A DNA stretch of 6,248 nt. Origin: Pseudomonas sp. (lineage in GTDB: Bacteria > Pseudomonadota > Gammaproteobacteria > Pseudomonadales > Pseudomonadaceae). A program made the position numbers and the translations under genes. Numbering within the stretch: the stretch's first letter is position 1; the number at the start of each line of letters is the position of its first letter. The stretch lies in contig DQGF01000461.1 of the NCBI GenBank assembly GCA_003525045.1, positions 2,883 to 9,130 on the forward strand, in the 5' to 3' direction. The notes under the pieces were generated by a model that ran no database searches, was not told where the DNA came from, and saw only the letters and a program-made list of their open reading frames with translations. Shown piece after piece: positions 5,086 to 6,248 of the stretch.

Positions 5086-5109
5086 AGGCCCGCTCAGACA
5101 CCGAAGATC

Positions 5110-5568
5110 TCACCCCTGCTGAAACATCTCCTTCGCCCGCTCTTCAATCTGCTCCTGAGTCAGATCCTCCTTGCGTGTAGCCAAGAACCACAAATGCCCA
5201 TAGGGATCCTTCAAGGTCCCCGAACGGTCGCCATAAAACTGATCCTTGACCTCGGACACCACGGTGCCGCCCGCCGCAATCGCCTGTTTAAAGGACTGAT
5301 CCACATCGTTCACATACAGATGCAGCCCGACGGAGGGCGACTTATCCGGATTGCTCAACGGTCCCTGATCGCAAGGCGTGCCCAGCATGATCGGACAATC
5401 GCCGATGCGCAGTTCGGCGTGGCCGATGCCGCCGTCGGGCATGGACAGACGCATGACTTCGGTGGCACCAAAGGCTTTCTTGTAGAACTCGATGGCTTCG
5501 GCAGCTTTCTGAATGCCCAGATACGGGGTGATGCTGTGATATCCCTCGGGAATGGGTTTGACGCTCAT
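5110..5568 (-). CDS. VOC superfamily (PhnB-like glyoxalase/bleomycin-resistance fold) protein
   Basis: 152 residues, the usual size for PhnB-like single-chain VOC proteins. Two beta-alpha-beta-beta-beta modules are visible: the first starts SITPYLGIQKAAEAIEFYKKAFGA (12-35) and includes MPDGGIGHAELRIGD (43-57); the second includes LHLYVNDVDQSFKQAIAAG (82-100) and ends LKDPYGHLWFLATRKED (119-135). His50 and Glu52 of HAEL and the C-terminal DPYGH (121-125) are at the usual metal/substrate positions. The tail 136-152 is helical and charged (LTQEQIEERAKEMFQ). The start at 5568 has AGGGAGA (5575-5581) six bases upstream. The family includes glyoxalases, dioxygenases, antibiotic-binding proteins and the uncharacterised PhnB group; this member most resembles the last, so no substrate is assigned. 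Flanked by repeats on both sides and probably transcribed alone. Confidence 0.85.
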   Translation of the reverse strand: MSVKPIPEGYHSITPYLGIQKAAEAIEFYKKAFGATEVMRLSMPDGGIGHAELRIGDCPIMLGTPCDQGPLSNPDKSPSVGLHLYVNDVDQSFKQAIAAGGTVVSEVKDQFYGDRSGTLKDPYGHLWFLATRKEDLTQEQIEERAKEMFQQG

Positions 5569-5623
5569 GACGGTTCTCCCTGATTTTGTTATGGGATGAA
5601 GATGTCGCGAGCCTGCAAATATA

Positions 5624-5719
5624 GTAGGAGCTGCCGAAGGCTGCGATCTTTTGATCTTGATTTTTCGTCGGTCGCACCGACGCCAAGGTCAAAAGATCGC
5701 AGCCTGCGGCAGCGCCTAC
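5624..5719. repeat. Long inverted repeat of a second Pseudomonas repeat family
   Basis: Arms 5624-5659 and 5684-5719 are reverse complements at 33 of 36 positions, with shared core gctgcgatcttttga. The 24-base centre contains its own perfect hairpin, cgtcgg (5666-5671) with ccgacg (5677-5682). The sequence differs from the cttcgcg REP family elsewhere in the window; similar gtaggagctgccgaaggctg elements are common between genes of P. fluorescens-group genomes. It separates the VOC gene from the MetQ remnant and fills nearly half of the 5569-5797 gap. Confidence 0.88.
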
Positions 5720-5797
5720 AGGTGCCAGGCATAACAACGCCACTGTTCAGCCATCAACCGTGAAGCAACAGAATGCTCGGGCTCCGTTTCTTCAAGT

Positions 5798-6211
5798 CCC
5801 GGAAACACCCCTCAACAGCCCGAAAACGCCGGCCGTGCATTGGTGCTGCTGCACGAAGCCGGGCTGATCAAACTCAAGGACCCGAGCAATACTCTGGCGA
5901 CCCAACGCGACATCATCGAAAACCCCAGACACCTGAAGATTCGTGAGCTGGAAGGCGCACTGCTGGCCCGTTCGGTGAGTCAGGTAGACCTGGTGTTTGT
6001 CTTCGCCAACTACGCCCTGGAAGCGGGGATCGACACCAACAGCGCGCTGATCGTCGAGAAGGGCAAGAGCCTGTACATCGAGTTTCTCGTGGCACGGCCG
6101 GACAACATCAACGACCCGGGCCTGCAGAAACTGGCCAAGGCGCTGAATTCCGATGAGGTTCGGCAGTTTATTTTGACCCGCTATAAAGGGCAGATCGCAC
6201 CGGGGTTCTAA
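5798..6211 (+). pseudogene. 3' remnant of a MetQ/NlpA-family ABC transporter lipoprotein gene
   Basis: The reading frame resembles the C-terminal half of MetQ-type D-methionine (or similar) binding lipoproteins: GRALVLLHEAGLIKLKDPSN, then ENPRHLKIRELEGALLARS, VFANYALEAGID, LVARPDN and the end VRQFILTRYKGQIAPGF with TAA at 6209-6211. Intact proteins are about 260 residues with a lipobox signal peptide; here only about 137 are left and there is no signal peptide, lipobox or N-lobe. Family-like sequence starts about PGNTPQQPENAGRAL (5798 on). Upstream codons back to the stop at 5732-5734 are unlike the family. The only start is a TTG at 5840 without a ribosome binding site, inside conserved sequence. 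The 5' break lies about 80 bases after the inverted repeat 5624-5719, suggesting deletion or rearrangement there. The 3' half itself has no frameshift or stop, so decay may be recent. Confidence 0.75.
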
Positions 6212-6231
6212 CCTTCGATCGGCCTTGAGGA

Positions 6232-6248
6232 CGCCTTCGCGGGCAAGC
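6232..6248. repeat. REP element, cut by the window end
   Basis: cgccttcgcgggcaagc matches the arm of the REPIN at 4995 and, with one change, that at 58-73. It begins about 20 bases after the stop of the MetQ remnant. Whether a second arm follows cannot be seen. Confidence 0.75.

Noticed and set aside
5580..5615. Promoter TTGCAG-N19-CATAAC for the VOC gene
   Set aside because: The spacing is two bases too long and both hexamers match poorly, so it is not strong enough to list as a feature.
4995..5719. CRISPR-like array from the repeated palindromes
   Set aside because: The repeats are inverted pairs of two different families with no regular direct repeats or spacers.
5342..5743. Minus-strand frame of 133 codons across the VOC start and the inverted repeat
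   Set aside because: It reads the VOC gene out of frame and runs through the repeat; no ribosome site or domain.

Overview
The window looks like a chromosomal segment of a fluorescent pseudomonad (Pseudomonas fluorescens group). The basis is GC-rich coding sequence, several palindromic REP-type repeats with the core cttcgcg(a/g)gcaagc that litter these genomes, and a gene set matching the fpv iron-release cluster known from P. aeruginosa. Names come from recognising the proteins, their sizes and their order by eye; no database search was run.

Positions 1-3736 (minus strand) hold a tightly packed operon read from right to left: a PepSY-type inner-membrane protein (fpvG), a one-helix protein with CxxC (fpvH), a small secreted Cys/His protein (fpvJ), a one-helix protein (fpvK), a periplasmic metal-binding protein of the cluster A-I type (fpvC), and the first 48 codons of a further gene, probably the ABC ATPase fpvD, cut by the window edge. 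Four of the five junctions are 4-base stop/start overlaps (ATGA or TTGA). In P. aeruginosa this set (PA2403 onward) reduces ferri-pyoverdine in the periplasm, captures Fe2+ and passes it to an ABC importer. The N-terminus of the last ORF reads in frame through a REP inverted pair (REPIN).

Positions 3737-3994 form the promoter/leader region of that operon and the 3' end of the next gene. It contains three separate inverted repeats: a leader hairpin, a nested AT-rich palindrome centred near 3902 and a GC-rich terminator-like stem.

Positions 3995-4870 (minus) encode an alpha/beta hydrolase very like fluoroacetate/haloacetate dehalogenases, with catalytic residues intact but one pocket tryptophan apparently replaced by arginine. 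A nearly perfect 91-base REPIN (4995-5085) separates it from a VOC/PhnB-like glyoxalase-fold gene (5110-5568, minus). A second, unrelated long inverted repeat (5624-5719) follows. Next is a plus-strand 3' remnant of a MetQ/NlpA-type lipoprotein gene (about 5798-6211) lacking its N-terminal half. The window ends inside another REP (6232-6248).

Functionally, the left 60% is one pathway (iron recovery from pyoverdine). The right part is accessory sequence: stand-alone enzymes, repeats and a decayed gene, with no visible functional link to the fpv operon.
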